Shown here: in pieces, positions 18,907 through 28,587 of the stretch
Layout: each line of letters begins with the position of its first letter
Numbering within the stretch: position 1 is the first letter of the stretch
Assembly (NCBI GenBank): GCA_018661465.1
Contig: JABJIC010000037.1
Location: 16,088-80,087 of the forward strand
Reading direction: 5' to 3'
Origin: Gammaproteobacteria bacterium
GTDB taxonomy: Bacteria; Pseudomonadota; Gammaproteobacteria; Pseudomonadales; Pseudohongiellaceae
Length of the DNA: 64,000 bases
Notes under the pieces: model-generated
Seen by the model: only the letters and a program-made list of their open reading frames with translations
What the model was told of the DNA's origin: nothing
The model's database searches: none
Made by a program: the position numbers and the translations under genes

Positions 18907-20034
18907 CTAGGGAACGTATTGCGGACTTAGTATAAAGTCAGGGTTTGAGCCAGATTGCGGAGTCAGTTTCTGAGGGCGTCCCGCCTGATTGTCAGTACCG
19001 TATAGATTTCCGTCTTCGTCCACAGACAGGCTGTGCATTTCAATCCATCGATGTTGTCCTTCCACAGGAAGGTTCCAGGTGTACTCGCGAGTGCCATCCA
19101 AATTGAATTGAACAATCTTCGGAGGATTCAAGTCCGTAACCCAGGCGCTGTCTTCGGTTACCAGGATATCCAATGGCATTCCTAAGTCCGACCAGGTATT
19201 GCGATACACATAGTTAGGATAGTTGTCGTCAGTTGGGCTTGCAGTCTGCTCGAAATCTTGAATTCGTAGAAGATCACGGTCAAGCACATACAAATGATTG
19301 TCTGGACCCATGGAGAGGGCGTGAACACTTGCGAATTGACCTGGGCCATCGCCAGTTGCTCCAAATTCAGAATGATAAGTGCCGTCTTCGTTTCTTACAA
19401 CGATACGATTGTTGCCGCCGAGACCGTCTGCAACAAGAAATTTGCCGTCTGGCAGGAATGCTACATCTTGAGGCTTGTTAAAATGATATTCATCTTTCGC
19501 TGCGACATTCTTTTCGCCGATGGTCTGTAGCAATGTAGAGCCATCATTGGAAAATATATAAATGATATTTCCGGTTTCATCAATCACCCAAACACGCTTT
19601 TCTTCATCATAAGGGTTCTGGCGAATTCTATGGGGTCCTGGGCCATCAGTGCCTACGAACAAGTGATCCCACTGATCCCAGACTTCAAGCACGTTACCAT
19701 CACTATCAATTACGTAAATGCAGTTTTCCCAAACACGGCCGCGTCCTCTTAGAACATTCCAGCCCATTGAGCCCGCAAAGTTGGTGTATTCAGGAGGAAT
19801 AGGACTAGGAAGTTCGGTTTCTCCACGCTGAAGAACAAAAATACGATCTTGAGATTCAACATGAACTCCAGAGGTTCCTCCGAAAGTCTGGCCAGCTTCT
19901 GCCCAGGGCTGCAACCAGGTGTCGGTGTTGAAGTCATATGGGCTTGGGCCAATAACGCCACTATCTTGCGCCAATACAGGGCTGCCAATCACACTACCGA
20001 GTATTATTCCTGCTAATAATTTACTGTGCTTCAT
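18907..20034 (-). CDS. Secreted NHL-repeat six-bladed beta-propeller protein
   Basis: A 375-residue exported protein: signal peptide to VLAQ, then a series of NHL-like blades, each with a YVID/VWVID/FLVADG/YVLDRD/WVTDLN strand followed by an xDGxxx turn. DGPGPHRIRQNPYDEEKRVWVIDETG, FNKPQDVAFLPDGKFLVADG and FASVHALSMGPDNHLYVLDRD are the clearest blades. Similar proteins include the peptidyl-alpha-hydroxyglycine lyase-like group, but I see no conserved catalytic set, so I call only the fold. It lies beside another secreted repeat protein on the same strand (140 nt gap). Confidence 0.82.
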   Translation of the reverse strand: MKHSKLLAGIILGSVIGSPVLAQDSGVIGPSPYDFNTDTWLQPWAEAGQTFGGTSGVHVESQDRIFVLQRGETELPSPIPPEYTNFAGSMGWNVLRGRGRVWENCIYVIDSDGNVLEVWDQWDHLFVGTDGPGPHRIRQNPYDEEKRVWVIDETGNIIYIFSNDGSTLLQTIGEKNVAAKDEYHFNKPQDVAFLPDGKFLVADGLGGNNRIVVRNEDGTYHSEFGATGDGPGQFASVHALSMGPDNHLYVLDRDLLRIQDFEQTASPTDDNYPNYVYRNTWSDLGMPLDILVTEDSAWVTDLNPPKIVQFNLDGTREYTWNLPVEGQHRWIEMHSLSVDEDGNLYGTDNQAGRPQKLTPQSGSNPDFILSPQYVP

Positions 20035-20173
20035 ATTGATCTCTCGCCCCTATGGACGTGTAGGTTTGTTAAGTTAAGATATCGAGGAGACCGAATTTAT
20101 CATCAAATATACTGGATGAGTAGCGCCGACCCGCTCACGTCACAAATAATTACGGGAAGACCTACCTTATGAA

Positions 20174-21610
20174 CTAGGGAAGCGGCATCTCATCGCTCTC
20201 TTCGCTCCGGGCGGCTTCAAAAGCAGCCTGAGGCGTAGAAGTTCTTTTTTGTTCCAGCCAGATTACGCCGTCAAATGGTGCGCTGTTTCCTCTGGTGGCC
20301 AGAAAATCCATGTCACCGTCATTGTCCAGGTCCCGCCCAATAAATTTGTCGAACATGCCGCGTTTTCTACGGGATATATCGTGCCTGGTCCAGCTCTGAG
20401 TAGCATCACCGGGATTTTCGAACCAGCCGATTCTACCTAGAGGGTCACTCTTGTCTACATCGCCATCGTTCTCTCGGGATCCTCTGCTATAACTGCCGGA
20501 AATGATGTCTGTATGACCGTCGTTATTAATATCTGCAACTTCCAAGCCGGTGATGGAATCGGGCGAGAAGGTGCCCACAAAATGTGGATTCCATACATCG
20601 TCTATAAATGCGGGTTGTTCCAACCACGAGAGTCCATTGCGCGTGCGAACAATTATATCCAGTCGCTCATCGCCATTGAGATCGCTGTATTCCATATTGA
20701 ACCCTGAAGCGCTATTGCGATTAATGCCGATAGCATGTTCTTTAAACTCCATTCGACCGTTCTGGCTAATATTTTCAAACAGGATTAGGCGATCTTCACC
20801 TCTTGTGCCCACCATGATATCCAGATCGCCATCTCCATCAATATCAATCGGTTCCGAATTTTGCGGGACGCTATATCTGCCTAGGACGATTTCACTCCAG
20901 CTCCCGTCGTCGAGAGGGTCTCCATCGAATTTGAAAACCGAAACCGGGGTAGCACGTGCGTAATCAGGAGGGCCCGGTCTTTGCGCGCCCTTATTGGCTG
21001 CACTTACTTCGGGAATTCCATCGCCATCAAGGTCGGCTGCAAACACTCTGATATAGGAGCCGGTGCCTCGCGTCATGGGGATAATAAGTCTCCGCCATTG
21101 AGTCGTTCTTATATTCGCGCCCGGGTTTTGAAGGTAGATCAGGTGGGAGAGCTCGGCGGCTACTACTACATCTAAAAATCCGTCATTATTAAAATCTGCA
21201 ATCGCTGCGTCTTCAGGAGCAGGTGCGTCGGATCCTTCAGCTAGGGTAATATTTTCCCAGCGGTCAGGGTTGTTTGATCCGAAAGCGATTCTTACATGTC
21301 CTGCTGCATCTGGAACAAAATCTGGATCATACGCACCGGAATCGTATTCGCTATCTGACTCATGAACAGAGACTATATCTTCGTAACCGTCATCGTCGAT
21401 ATCCGCCATCACCAGACCGTCACTCCCGCTGAGCCCGAAACCTGCTGTTTCAGGATCGTCGATGATGTGTTCCTTCCAACTGATGAATTCCCCGTCAGGA
21501 GTTCGTGCCTGTGTGGGTGTGTCTCCTACATTTTGTTGTGCAACAGCTACTGAACTGACAAGCACAGTGACAGAGAAGGTCACGCTAACTAGGGGTGTTT
21601 TGTATTTCAT
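20174..21610 (-). CDS. Secreted FG-GAP/VCBS-repeat protein
   Basis: A 478-residue exported protein with a signal peptide ending VAVAQ. It contains at least six calcium-binding-type repeats of the form D-x-D-x-D-G-x-x-D (for example MADIDDDGYEDIVSV, IADFNNDGFLDVVVA, AADLDGDGIPEVSAA, PIDIDGDGDLDIMVG, VADINNDGHTDIISG, GRDLDNDGDMDFLAT). This is the FG-GAP/VCBS beta-propeller family, often extracellular or surface-bound in marine bacteria. Ligand unknown. It lies upstream of the NHL-repeat gene on the same strand and may share its export and setting. Confidence 0.85.
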   Translation of the reverse strand: MKYKTPLVSVTFSVTVLVSSVAVAQQNVGDTPTQARTPDGEFISWKEHIIDDPETAGFGLSGSDGLVMADIDDDGYEDIVSVHESDSEYDSGAYDPDFVPDAAGHVRIAFGSNNPDRWENITLAEGSDAPAPEDAAIADFNNDGFLDVVVAAELSHLIYLQNPGANIRTTQWRRLIIPMTRGTGSYIRVFAADLDGDGIPEVSAANKGAQRPGPPDYARATPVSVFKFDGDPLDDGSWSEIVLGRYSVPQNSEPIDIDGDGDLDIMVGTRGEDRLILFENISQNGRMEFKEHAIGINRNSASGFNMEYSDLNGDERLDIIVRTRNGLSWLEQPAFIDDVWNPHFVGTFSPDSITGLEVADINNDGHTDIISGSYSRGSRENDGDVDKSDPLGRIGWFENPGDATQSWTRHDISRRKRGMFDKFIGRDLDNDGDMDFLATRGNSAPFDGVIWLEQKRTSTPQAAFEAARSEESDEMPLP

Positions 21611-21894
21611 GGAGTGCCTTGAGTTATCTTTTTGAGTGTGAAAATAGTAACAGTCATCTCCCGTAAGAAAAAGTACCGCGGAGAGTAGATAAAAGCATCA
21701 ATACTGCTCTCTTTATCATCAGCAAAACATCGACATATTCCTCTGCAGCGGTTAGCATCATTGGGCTATAGAGAATTCAATTGAAGTACTTTGTATTTAT
21801 AGGCTTGTCAGTTGTGTAAATGATGCAGTGGGCTGTCTATTAGCACCGAAATAGACGTATTTATTCTTAAAGTAAAAGTTACATAGTTGAGCCA

Positions 21895-24097
21895 ATGCTA
21901 ATCACAGAAGCGACGAAAATATTGGACGAGGTTCAGGCAGTCTTGCGTGGAGAGCTCGATACGCACGTCGAGAAAGTTCTCGATGATGCGGTAATGGATA
22001 TCGCGAATTTGGGCTCAAAGGCCATGTCACCTCAGCCCAATCTCCATGATGAGAAAGTGAATATAATAAGTAGATTTGGCAGTAATTTGTCAGCCGGTTT
22101 TGGTGAGATTAGTTGGTGAATCGAAGTCGTCGGTTGATGTTCTGGACTACGGAAGTCTTAGTCTGGTTGAAGAAGACGATTTGAAGGCAATTATCGCAAT
22201 GGAGGGGATGGTTTCATATGCGCGAAATCAGGATATCCATCAATATCTGAGTTTCAATACCAGATTGGATGCCATGATATTTGGAAGCCGAATTGATGAA
22301 TCAAATAACCCAATGGATCCGGAAAACCTTGGTGGTGCTTTTAAAGATTCTCTCAAACCTTTGGGGTTTTCCTCTGATGAATTATTGCTTATATATAGAC
22401 GATTTAACGAGCATGTGTTCAGAAATCTTGAGAGCGTCCTGGGTGAAGCTAATCAAACCTTGATAGCTAACGGTATTCTGCCAGATCTTGATGTGGCCGC
22501 GCGAGATAAGTCAGTAACAAAAGGAAAACGCAGAGGGCAGAGGGAAAAAAGTAATCCGGAGGAACGAGCTTTTACTGCAGAAAGTGATAAAGCGAATACG
22601 GCGATGAATTCTCAGGAATTTCTTTCAGTCATGCAGTCTCTTCTTCACAATTCGCTAGGACAGCAAGCTGGAAATGTTGCTCCGGCGGAAAATCAACAAG
22701 CTATCTCTTCGGGTGAGCAGCAAAGCCTCGGCGGTAATCGTGTTGAGCTAATTGCTACTGACGAATTAGTAAGTCTGGTAAGCAAGTTGCAGTCTTTGCC
22801 TGCATCTCCCAATGTTGCCGATAAGCAGCAAGATCCTGAAGCTAGTAGTGAGCCTGTTGATTTAGGGAAGTCTCTTGAGAAGCTGCTGCAGAGTGACGGG
22901 GATGAAAACAGTCTTAAAACTATAGACGCACAAGCAGCGGATATCATTAAACTGGTTTCACTACTCTATGAAGAAATCTGGCAAGATCAAACTGTTCCAA
23001 TTCCCATGAAAGATTTAATTGGAAGAACCCAAATCAGCTTCCTCAAAATTGCTCTTCTTGATCCGAATATTTTTGATACTGCCGTTTATCCCGCACGGGA
23101 GTTATTAAACGAATTGGCGACCGCCGGAATCAGCTGGACGGAGCATGAGAAGCTGGACCAAGACCCTATGTATGGCAAGGTACAGGAAGTCGTAGAACGA
23201 TTTAATCAAGAATCTGATGGCGATCTTGAATTATTGGGCCAGATGCGTGATGAATTTATAGGATTTAAAAAACAGCTTTTGCTGAAGAATCAAGAATCTG
23301 AGCATATCCTGCAAGACGCAGCCGAGAGAACGAATCGCCTTGATGAGATTAACCAGTACGCGCTGGGGAAAATTTCTGAGAGGATATTACATGAGGATAT
23401 CGATCCTTTTGTGCGAACTTTCCTCGAAGAAAGTTTTCACAAATTCGTAGTAGAAATTATTTTACGCGAAGGCCCGGGCGGTGTGAGCTGGAAGCCGGTA
23501 ATGAATACTGTGGATGTTCTGCTTTGGACAGTAAGCCCTTCAAGGAATGAAAATGACAGGGAGAAGTTCATTCGGGTAAATCGCCGCTTGCTTATTAATC
23601 TTGGTAAGGCTTTGGATATTGCCGGAATTGATAAGGCAGAGGCTGACGATCTGTTAAAGCAATTGCAATCAGTTCAGGATGAATGCTTTAGGCAGATGGA
23701 AGTAAAAACGAAAGACAGTAGCGGAGTTGCAGGTTTAGACTCAGAGAGTGCTGAGGAAGAAGCTGCCGCAGAAAGCAGTACTTTACCGGACGATGATGAG
23801 CACGTGATTGAAGTTGGAAAATATCCAATTGGTATCTGGTTAGAATTTGATGTTGATGGAGAAAAAACTATCAGGTGCACACTGGCAGCCAAGATTGCCA
23901 CCATCGACAAATACGTATTTGTAAATCGAGAAGGTGTCAAAGTAATTGAAAAGTCGAAGTCAGGCTTGGCAAAAGAATTGAAAGAAGGAACCGTAAAGGT
24001 GATTAGTGAAGCTCCGCTTCTGGATAGAGCGATGGAGTCAGTAATCGGAAGACTGAGGAATGAGCAGCAAGAATCAGCTGTGAAGGAGCAGGGCTGA
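21895..24097 (+). pseudogene. DUF1631-family protein gene with apparent frameshift
   Basis: Two overlapping frames together make one DUF1631-type protein of about 735 residues. Frame one starts at ATG 21895 and runs 74 codons to TGA at 22117-22119. The continuation lies one nucleotide ahead and is open to 24097. The second part has family features: LVEEDDLKAIIAMEGMVSYAR, NPMDPENLGGAF followed by a YRRFNEHVF segment, a coiled-coil-like middle, and a C-terminal region (VGKYPIGIWLEFDVDG, FVNREGVKV). The second frame has only a TTG with no ribosome-binding site at its 5' end. A one-base insertion near 22090-22119, real or a sequence error, best explains this. The role of the family is poorly known. 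It is 4 nt upstream of the next gene. Confidence 0.7.
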
Positions 24098-24101
24098 ACA
24101 G

Positions 24102-25526
24102 ATGAAGTTAGACCCTCTATTGAAATTAGTTCTATTCGTACATTTTCTTTTATTCACCGCATTCTACTCAATAGCAGACGAGCCGAACCCGCTCGGTCTT
24201 AGCGCGCTGGATCGCTATGTCCGGGCTGAAGACTCTAACTACCGCTATAGTGTAATTAAAGAAGTTAAGGGAGAGGACTACACTACATTTATTGTAGAGA
24301 TGACATCGCAAAAATGGTTAACAGAAGCGGAGGTGAATTTACCTCTATGGGAACACTTCATGACCATTACCGCTCCCGATGAATTACTCAGTGATATAGG
24401 ATTTCTGACTATAGCTGGGGGTAGCAAGGGAAATGACGCGCCCGAGGCAGCTCAAGAAAGTGATGTTGTAAGAGCTTTAGAAACGGGAACTGTTGTTAGC
24501 ACTTTGTATATGGTGCCCAATCAGCCTCTGGTTTTTGTGGATGATGCAGATAATCCTCGAACGGAAGATGGGATTATTGCCTATACCTGGGATAAGTTTC
24601 TCCATAGCGGTGATGATCGATGGCCTCTTAGATATCCTATGACCAAGAGTGCAGTAAAGGCTATGGATACTGTTACGGATTTGATGGCTAGTGCCCAGGG
24701 CGGATCCAGAGAAGTAGATCAGTTTGTAGTTGCAGGCGGTTCAAAACGAGGTTGGACTACTTGGACAACCGCTATTGTTGATGACCGCGTGGTGGCTATC
24801 ATTCCTATCGTTATTGATATGTTGAATGTGGAAGAGTCCTTCAAACATCATTTTTCTGTCTACGGAGCATATTCACTTGCAGTAGCAGACTACGTTTTTA
24901 TTGGAAATTTAGCCTGGCTTGGAACTCCCGAATTTGCCAGTTTGATGGATTTGGTAGAGCCTTACGAATTCCGAAACAGACTTAACTTACCCAAGTACCT
25001 TCTAAATTCCACCGGCGATGAGTTTTTTCTTCCAGACTCATGGCAATTCTATTGGGATGATCTTGTTGGTGAAAAACATGTGAGATATGTGCCAAATTCA
25101 AATCATTCGATGGACGGAACAGACGTAATGGATAGCGTGGATTCCTGGTATCACGCAATAGTGCACAATGTTTCGATGCCCAGATATTCATGGGAAGTTG
25201 ATGATGATGGCACTATCACAGTTCTATCATTGGACAAGCCTGACGAAGTATTACTTTGGCAGGCGCATAATCCCGAATCTCGAAATTTTATGCAGGCAAG
25301 AATTGGTCGGGCTTATACCAGCTTAGCTCTCGTAGAAGTCGAGCCAGGTGTGTACAAGACGAAGCTGGAAACGCCTGAAACAGGTTACACCGCCTATTAT
25401 ATTGAGATGACTTACCCCAGTGGTCTGGCAAAGCCCTTCAAATTTAGTTCCGGTGTGAAAATAGTGCCTGATGTCACTGAATATGAATGGCGAATGGCTC
25501 CTGACAGTGCCAGAGAACAAAAATAG
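24102..25526 (+). CDS. PhoPQ-activated pathogenicity-related protein (PqaA family)
   Basis: A 474-residue exported protein with an N-terminal hydrophobic segment (FVHFLLFTAFYSIA). It matches the PhoPQ_related alpha/beta-hydrolase-like family: FVVAGGSKRGWTTWTTAIVDDRV around residue 210 (nucleophile-elbow-like G-G-S-K-R-G-W), LPKYLLNSTGDEFFLPDS near 300 and a late NSNHSMDGT histidine. The name comes from Salmonella PqaA; PhoPQ control is not shown here. It starts 4 nt after the DUF1631 frame, so the two are probably co-transcribed. Enzymatic substrate unknown. Confidence 0.83.
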   Translation: MKLDPLLKLVLFVHFLLFTAFYSIADEPNPLGLSALDRYVRAEDSNYRYSVIKEVKGEDYTTFIVEMTSQKWLTEAEVNLPLWEHFMTITAPDELLSDIGFLTIAGGSKGNDAPEAAQESDVVRALETGTVVSTLYMVPNQPLVFVDDADNPRTEDGIIAYTWDKFLHSGDDRWPLRYPMTKSAVKAMDTVTDLMASAQGGSREVDQFVVAGGSKRGWTTWTTAIVDDRVVAIIPIVIDMLNVEESFKHHFSVYGAYSLAVADYVFIGNLAWLGTPEFASLMDLVEPYEFRNRLNLPKYLLNSTGDEFFLPDSWQFYWDDLVGEKHVRYVPNSNHSMDGTDVMDSVDSWYHAIVHNVSMPRYSWEVDDDGTITVLSLDKPDEVLLWQAHNPESRNFMQARIGRAYTSLALVEVEPGVYKTKLETPETGYTAYYIEMTYPSGLAKPFKFSSGVKIVPDVTEYEWRMAPDSAREQK

Positions 25527-25681
25527 TCAGAAAATTCATACATTTGTAGGAATCTTCCTTCGGACCTGCGTCACAGTTTTGCCAGAAGCTCGAAAAAGTG
25601 TGCAGCAGATCAACTTTAGCATGCAATCAAATCGTTAATCTCTACCCATCTCAGCAGTGAAATTATTTTGAGAGGGGCAGT

Positions 25682-26059
25682 ATGAACATGATTAGCGAAA
25701 GAAGAAATTTTCCGAAAGTAGATTTGCGAGGACACGCATGCATACTCTTGGATGGTGTGGTTCGTAATAGCTCGGTGATGAATCTTACCCCTTCCGGAAT
25801 CCAGGTTGAATGTAGGCACCAGCTTGTTGAGCAACTTTGTAAGCATAAATCTTCAGCTGGACTGTTCCCTGATTTTGAATTGGAATTTGAACTGCCGGTA
25901 TCGAAGAAGAAAAAGAAAACTATAAAGTCCTTGTGCAATGTCACTTTTTGCAGAAGACAAAGACAAGATAGTTATCATCTGGGCTTAAATTTTGTTGCTC
26001 TAGGAGAGCAAGACGAAAGACAGCTGGATGATTATTTACTTCACTGCGAAGCGGCATAG
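25682..26059 (+). CDS. PilZ-domain protein (c-di-GMP-binding fold, variant motif)
   Basis: A 125-residue single-domain protein with a PilZ layout: ERRNFPKVDLRGHA at the start and NLTPSGIQVE about 30 residues later. The classical binding motifs are RxxxR and (D/N)xSxxG. Here they read R8-N-F-P-K12 and N-L-T-P-S-G, conservative departures that could weaken or alter nucleotide binding. A basic run (KKKKKT) and a cysteine-containing strand follow. GAGAGGGG lies just before the ATG. A direct link to a specific motility or polysaccharide system is not visible. Confidence 0.75.
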   Translation: MNMISERRNFPKVDLRGHACILLDGVVRNSSVMNLTPSGIQVECRHQLVEQLCKHKSSAGLFPDFELEFELPVSKKKKKTIKSLCNVTFCRRQRQDSYHLGLNFVALGEQDERQLDDYLLHCEAA

Positions 26060-26170
26060 GCCTGACGTAGGAATCTAGTAAAAGCGGCTTGTCTCCTGAT
26101 CTCGTCGAGCTGCTGAAAATAGCCTTCATGAGCGATTTTCATTCTGTAGTAATTCTATTATGATGGGTCG

Positions 26171-27367
26171 ATGAAAACGGCTCTCAAACTATTCCTCTCT
26201 CTATTCTTAGCCTTTGTGGCTATTCCTTCTATTGTCGCTCAGGACGCTCAGCTTTCATTTGATGACTGGGTAGCTGAATTACGTGCTGAGGCTGCTGCGC
26301 TGGGGATTTCGGAACAGACCCTTCTGGCTCTAGACGACTTGGAGGCTCCGCTGGAAAGAGTCCTTGAGCTGGATAACAGTCAACCCGAATTCGTTCAAAC
26401 ATTTACACGCTACTTGAATTTGCGCGTGACAAACGCTCAGGTTAGCCGTGGTCAAAACCTGTTGCAGCAACACGCATTACTTCTCGAAGAAGTGAGACAG
26501 CGTTACGGTGTGCAGCCTCATTACCTCGCTGCTTTTTGGGCTATAGAAAGCAATTTTGGTCGAGCCACTGGCGGTTTCTCTGTTTTGCAGGCATTAGCAA
26601 CTCTTGCCTATGACCCTAGAAGGGCGGATTTTTTCCGAAATGAGCTGCTAACGGCACTTCAAATAATCGATGACGGTCATATTGCCGCCCAAGCCATGAG
26701 TGGTTCCTGGGCGGGAGCTATGGGTCAGCTACAGTTTATGCCTTCAATTTTCTTTCTGCACGGTATCGACGGTGATGGTGACGGTCGCATTGATATTTGG
26801 AACAGCCTTCCGGATATTTTCCATTCAGCTGCGAACTTCCTCAGTAAGTCAGGTTGGCAAGGTGATGAGCGGTGGGGAAGAGAAGTATTACTTCCTAACA
26901 ATTTTGATTACAGCTTAAGTGGAACGAGAAGTAGAAAGTCTCTACAGGAATGGAGTGACCTAGGTGTTCGTCATGTCTCAGGTAGCCCTCTCCCAATTGC
27001 TGATATGCAGGGTTCGGTTATTCTCCCGGCGGGAGCTAATGGCCCAGCCTTTCTGGCCTATGGAAATTTCAGAGCTACAATGACCTATAACCCCTCTACA
27101 TTTTATGCTCTGACCGTAGGACATCTGGCTGACAGGTTCTCTGGTGGATCCGAGATAGTCAACATGCCTGAGAATGAACAGGCCATGAGCCTTGCTGATG
27201 TAAAAGAGTTGCAAGAGGCGCTTAATTCCCGCGGATTTGATTCAGGGGAACCCGATGGCCGGGTAGGGCGAATGACAAGAGCAGCTATTCGAGCCTATCA
27301 GGAACAGGCTGAGTTACCCATGGATGGATACGCGTCTCATCAGGTTCTCGATACCCTACGTAATTAA
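26171..27367 (+). CDS. Lytic murein transglycosylase, MltB type with peptidoglycan-binding domain
   Basis: A 398-residue exported enzyme that cleaves the glycan strand with formation of 1,6-anhydro-muramic ends. A signal peptide ends at SIVAQ. The SLT_2 catalytic domain (about 27-320) has Glu126 in FWAIESNFGRATGGFSVLQALATL as the acid/base residue and GSWAGAMGQLQFMPS. A PG_binding_1 domain (about 335-395, LQEALNSRGFDSGEPDGRVG) is at the C-terminus. There is no lipobox, so it is probably soluble in the periplasm, unlike lipoprotein MltB. Confidence 0.92.
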   Translation: MKTALKLFLSLFLAFVAIPSIVAQDAQLSFDDWVAELRAEAAALGISEQTLLALDDLEAPLERVLELDNSQPEFVQTFTRYLNLRVTNAQVSRGQNLLQQHALLLEEVRQRYGVQPHYLAAFWAIESNFGRATGGFSVLQALATLAYDPRRADFFRNELLTALQIIDDGHIAAQAMSGSWAGAMGQLQFMPSIFFLHGIDGDGDGRIDIWNSLPDIFHSAANFLSKSGWQGDERWGREVLLPNNFDYSLSGTRSRKSLQEWSDLGVRHVSGSPLPIADMQGSVILPAGANGPAFLAYGNFRATMTYNPSTFYALTVGHLADRFSGGSEIVNMPENEQAMSLADVKELQEALNSRGFDSGEPDGRVGRMTRAAIRAYQEQAELPMDGYASHQVLDTLRN

Positions 27368-27474
27368 TCTAGGCTGGATCAAAGTTGCCTGGATCAAGAT
27401 TGAATAGAATCGGGCACTGGTTTATTCTGCACCCCAATTTTTACTCACCTTAACCGGCCCCTACACATCCGAAC

Positions 27475-28464
27475 ATGACTACTGATACCCACAATATTGC
27501 TCTGCAGCGTTTCCGGCGACTAGCATGGATTACCATCGCAGCCGTATATTTCCTCATATTAGTTGGAGCTAGCGTCCGAGCGTCTGGCGCTGGAATGGGC
27601 TGCCCCGATTGGCCAACCTGTTTTGGTCAGTGGATTCCACCCACAAGTGAAGCCCAACTTCCTGATAACTATCAGGAAATATATGCCGAATTGGGCTATG
27701 CCGACACCCGCTTTAATGTTGTAAAGACCTGGACTGAGTACAGTAATCGCTTAACGGGAGTCACCATAGGCTTCCTTATCTTGCTGACTGCGATATATTC
27801 CTGGTATTGCCGGGAACACGATAGTTCCATATTCAAAGCCTCGGTTGCGGCATTTATTATGGTGGGTTTTCAAGGCTGGCTAGGTGCCCAGGTAGTGGGC
27901 TCCAATCTGCAGCCGGGAATGATAACTCTCCACATGCTCGTCGCATTGGCCTTGGTTGGGGCTTTATTGTTTGCGGTGGCGCAGGCAAGAAGGGGGATCA
28001 TGGCAGCGCAGCCGGTAACAGCTCTCGACCCTCGTTTTCAGACGTGGCTCTATATCGTGATAGGACTGACTATTGTGCAGGTCGCAATGGGAACTCAAGT
28101 ACGTGAGATGACAGATTTTATTAGCAGGGCTCAGGGAGAGGAATTACGCTCTTCGTGGATAGAGGCTATGCCGTGGTTTTTTTATGTGCACAGAAGTTTT
28201 TCAGCTGTAGTTCTATTCTCAAATTTGTGGCTGGGATGGATGCTGATAAGTAGTCTGGGTTGGCAGCACACACTAAGCAAACTTACGGTGTCGATGATAG
28301 CTGTGATTGTTGTCGCTGTATCTTCTGGCGCTACTCTGGGTCATTTGGGGATGCCAGCTTTTGTGCAGCCGGGGCATTTACTTGCCGCGTCGCTCTTGTT
28401 TGGTCTTCAGTTTCTTATCTGGATGAGTTACAGGCATTCCAAAGGAAGCCCTGTAAACTCGTAA
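27475..28464 (+). CDS. ctaA: Heme A synthase (COX15/CtaA)
   Basis: A 329-residue polytopic membrane protein that hydroxylates the heme O methyl group to make heme A for cytochrome aa3 oxidases. It shows the family start GASVRASGAGMGCPDWPTCFGQWIPP, then paired helices with heme-ligand histidines in TLHMLVALALVG, VHRSFSAV and LGHLGMPAFVQPGHLLAA. Seven to eight membrane spans are predicted by eye. It has no neighbouring ctaB or cox genes, so it appears to be separated from the oxidase operon. Confidence 0.92.
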   Translation: MTTDTHNIALQRFRRLAWITIAAVYFLILVGASVRASGAGMGCPDWPTCFGQWIPPTSEAQLPDNYQEIYAELGYADTRFNVVKTWTEYSNRLTGVTIGFLILLTAIYSWYCREHDSSIFKASVAAFIMVGFQGWLGAQVVGSNLQPGMITLHMLVALALVGALLFAVAQARRGIMAAQPVTALDPRFQTWLYIVIGLTIVQVAMGTQVREMTDFISRAQGEELRSSWIEAMPWFFYVHRSFSAVVLFSNLWLGWMLISSLGWQHTLSKLTVSMIAVIVVAVSSGATLGHLGMPAFVQPGHLLAASLLFGLQFLIWMSYRHSKGSPVNS

Positions 28465-28587
28465 GCTCTACAATTTAATTTGGGCAATGCGTTGACGGAT
28501 AAGAAGCCTAAATTCAATATTGCCGAGACTGTTTTCCTTTAAAGTGTGTGGCACATTCTAAAAATCAAACCTCTCTGGTTCAAATAA

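Noticed and set aside
22076..22119. TTG at 22076 as a genuine start of the DUF1631 gene
   Set aside because: No ribosome-binding site, and the first residues do not look like an N-terminus; a frameshift from the ATG at 21895 explains the coding signal better.
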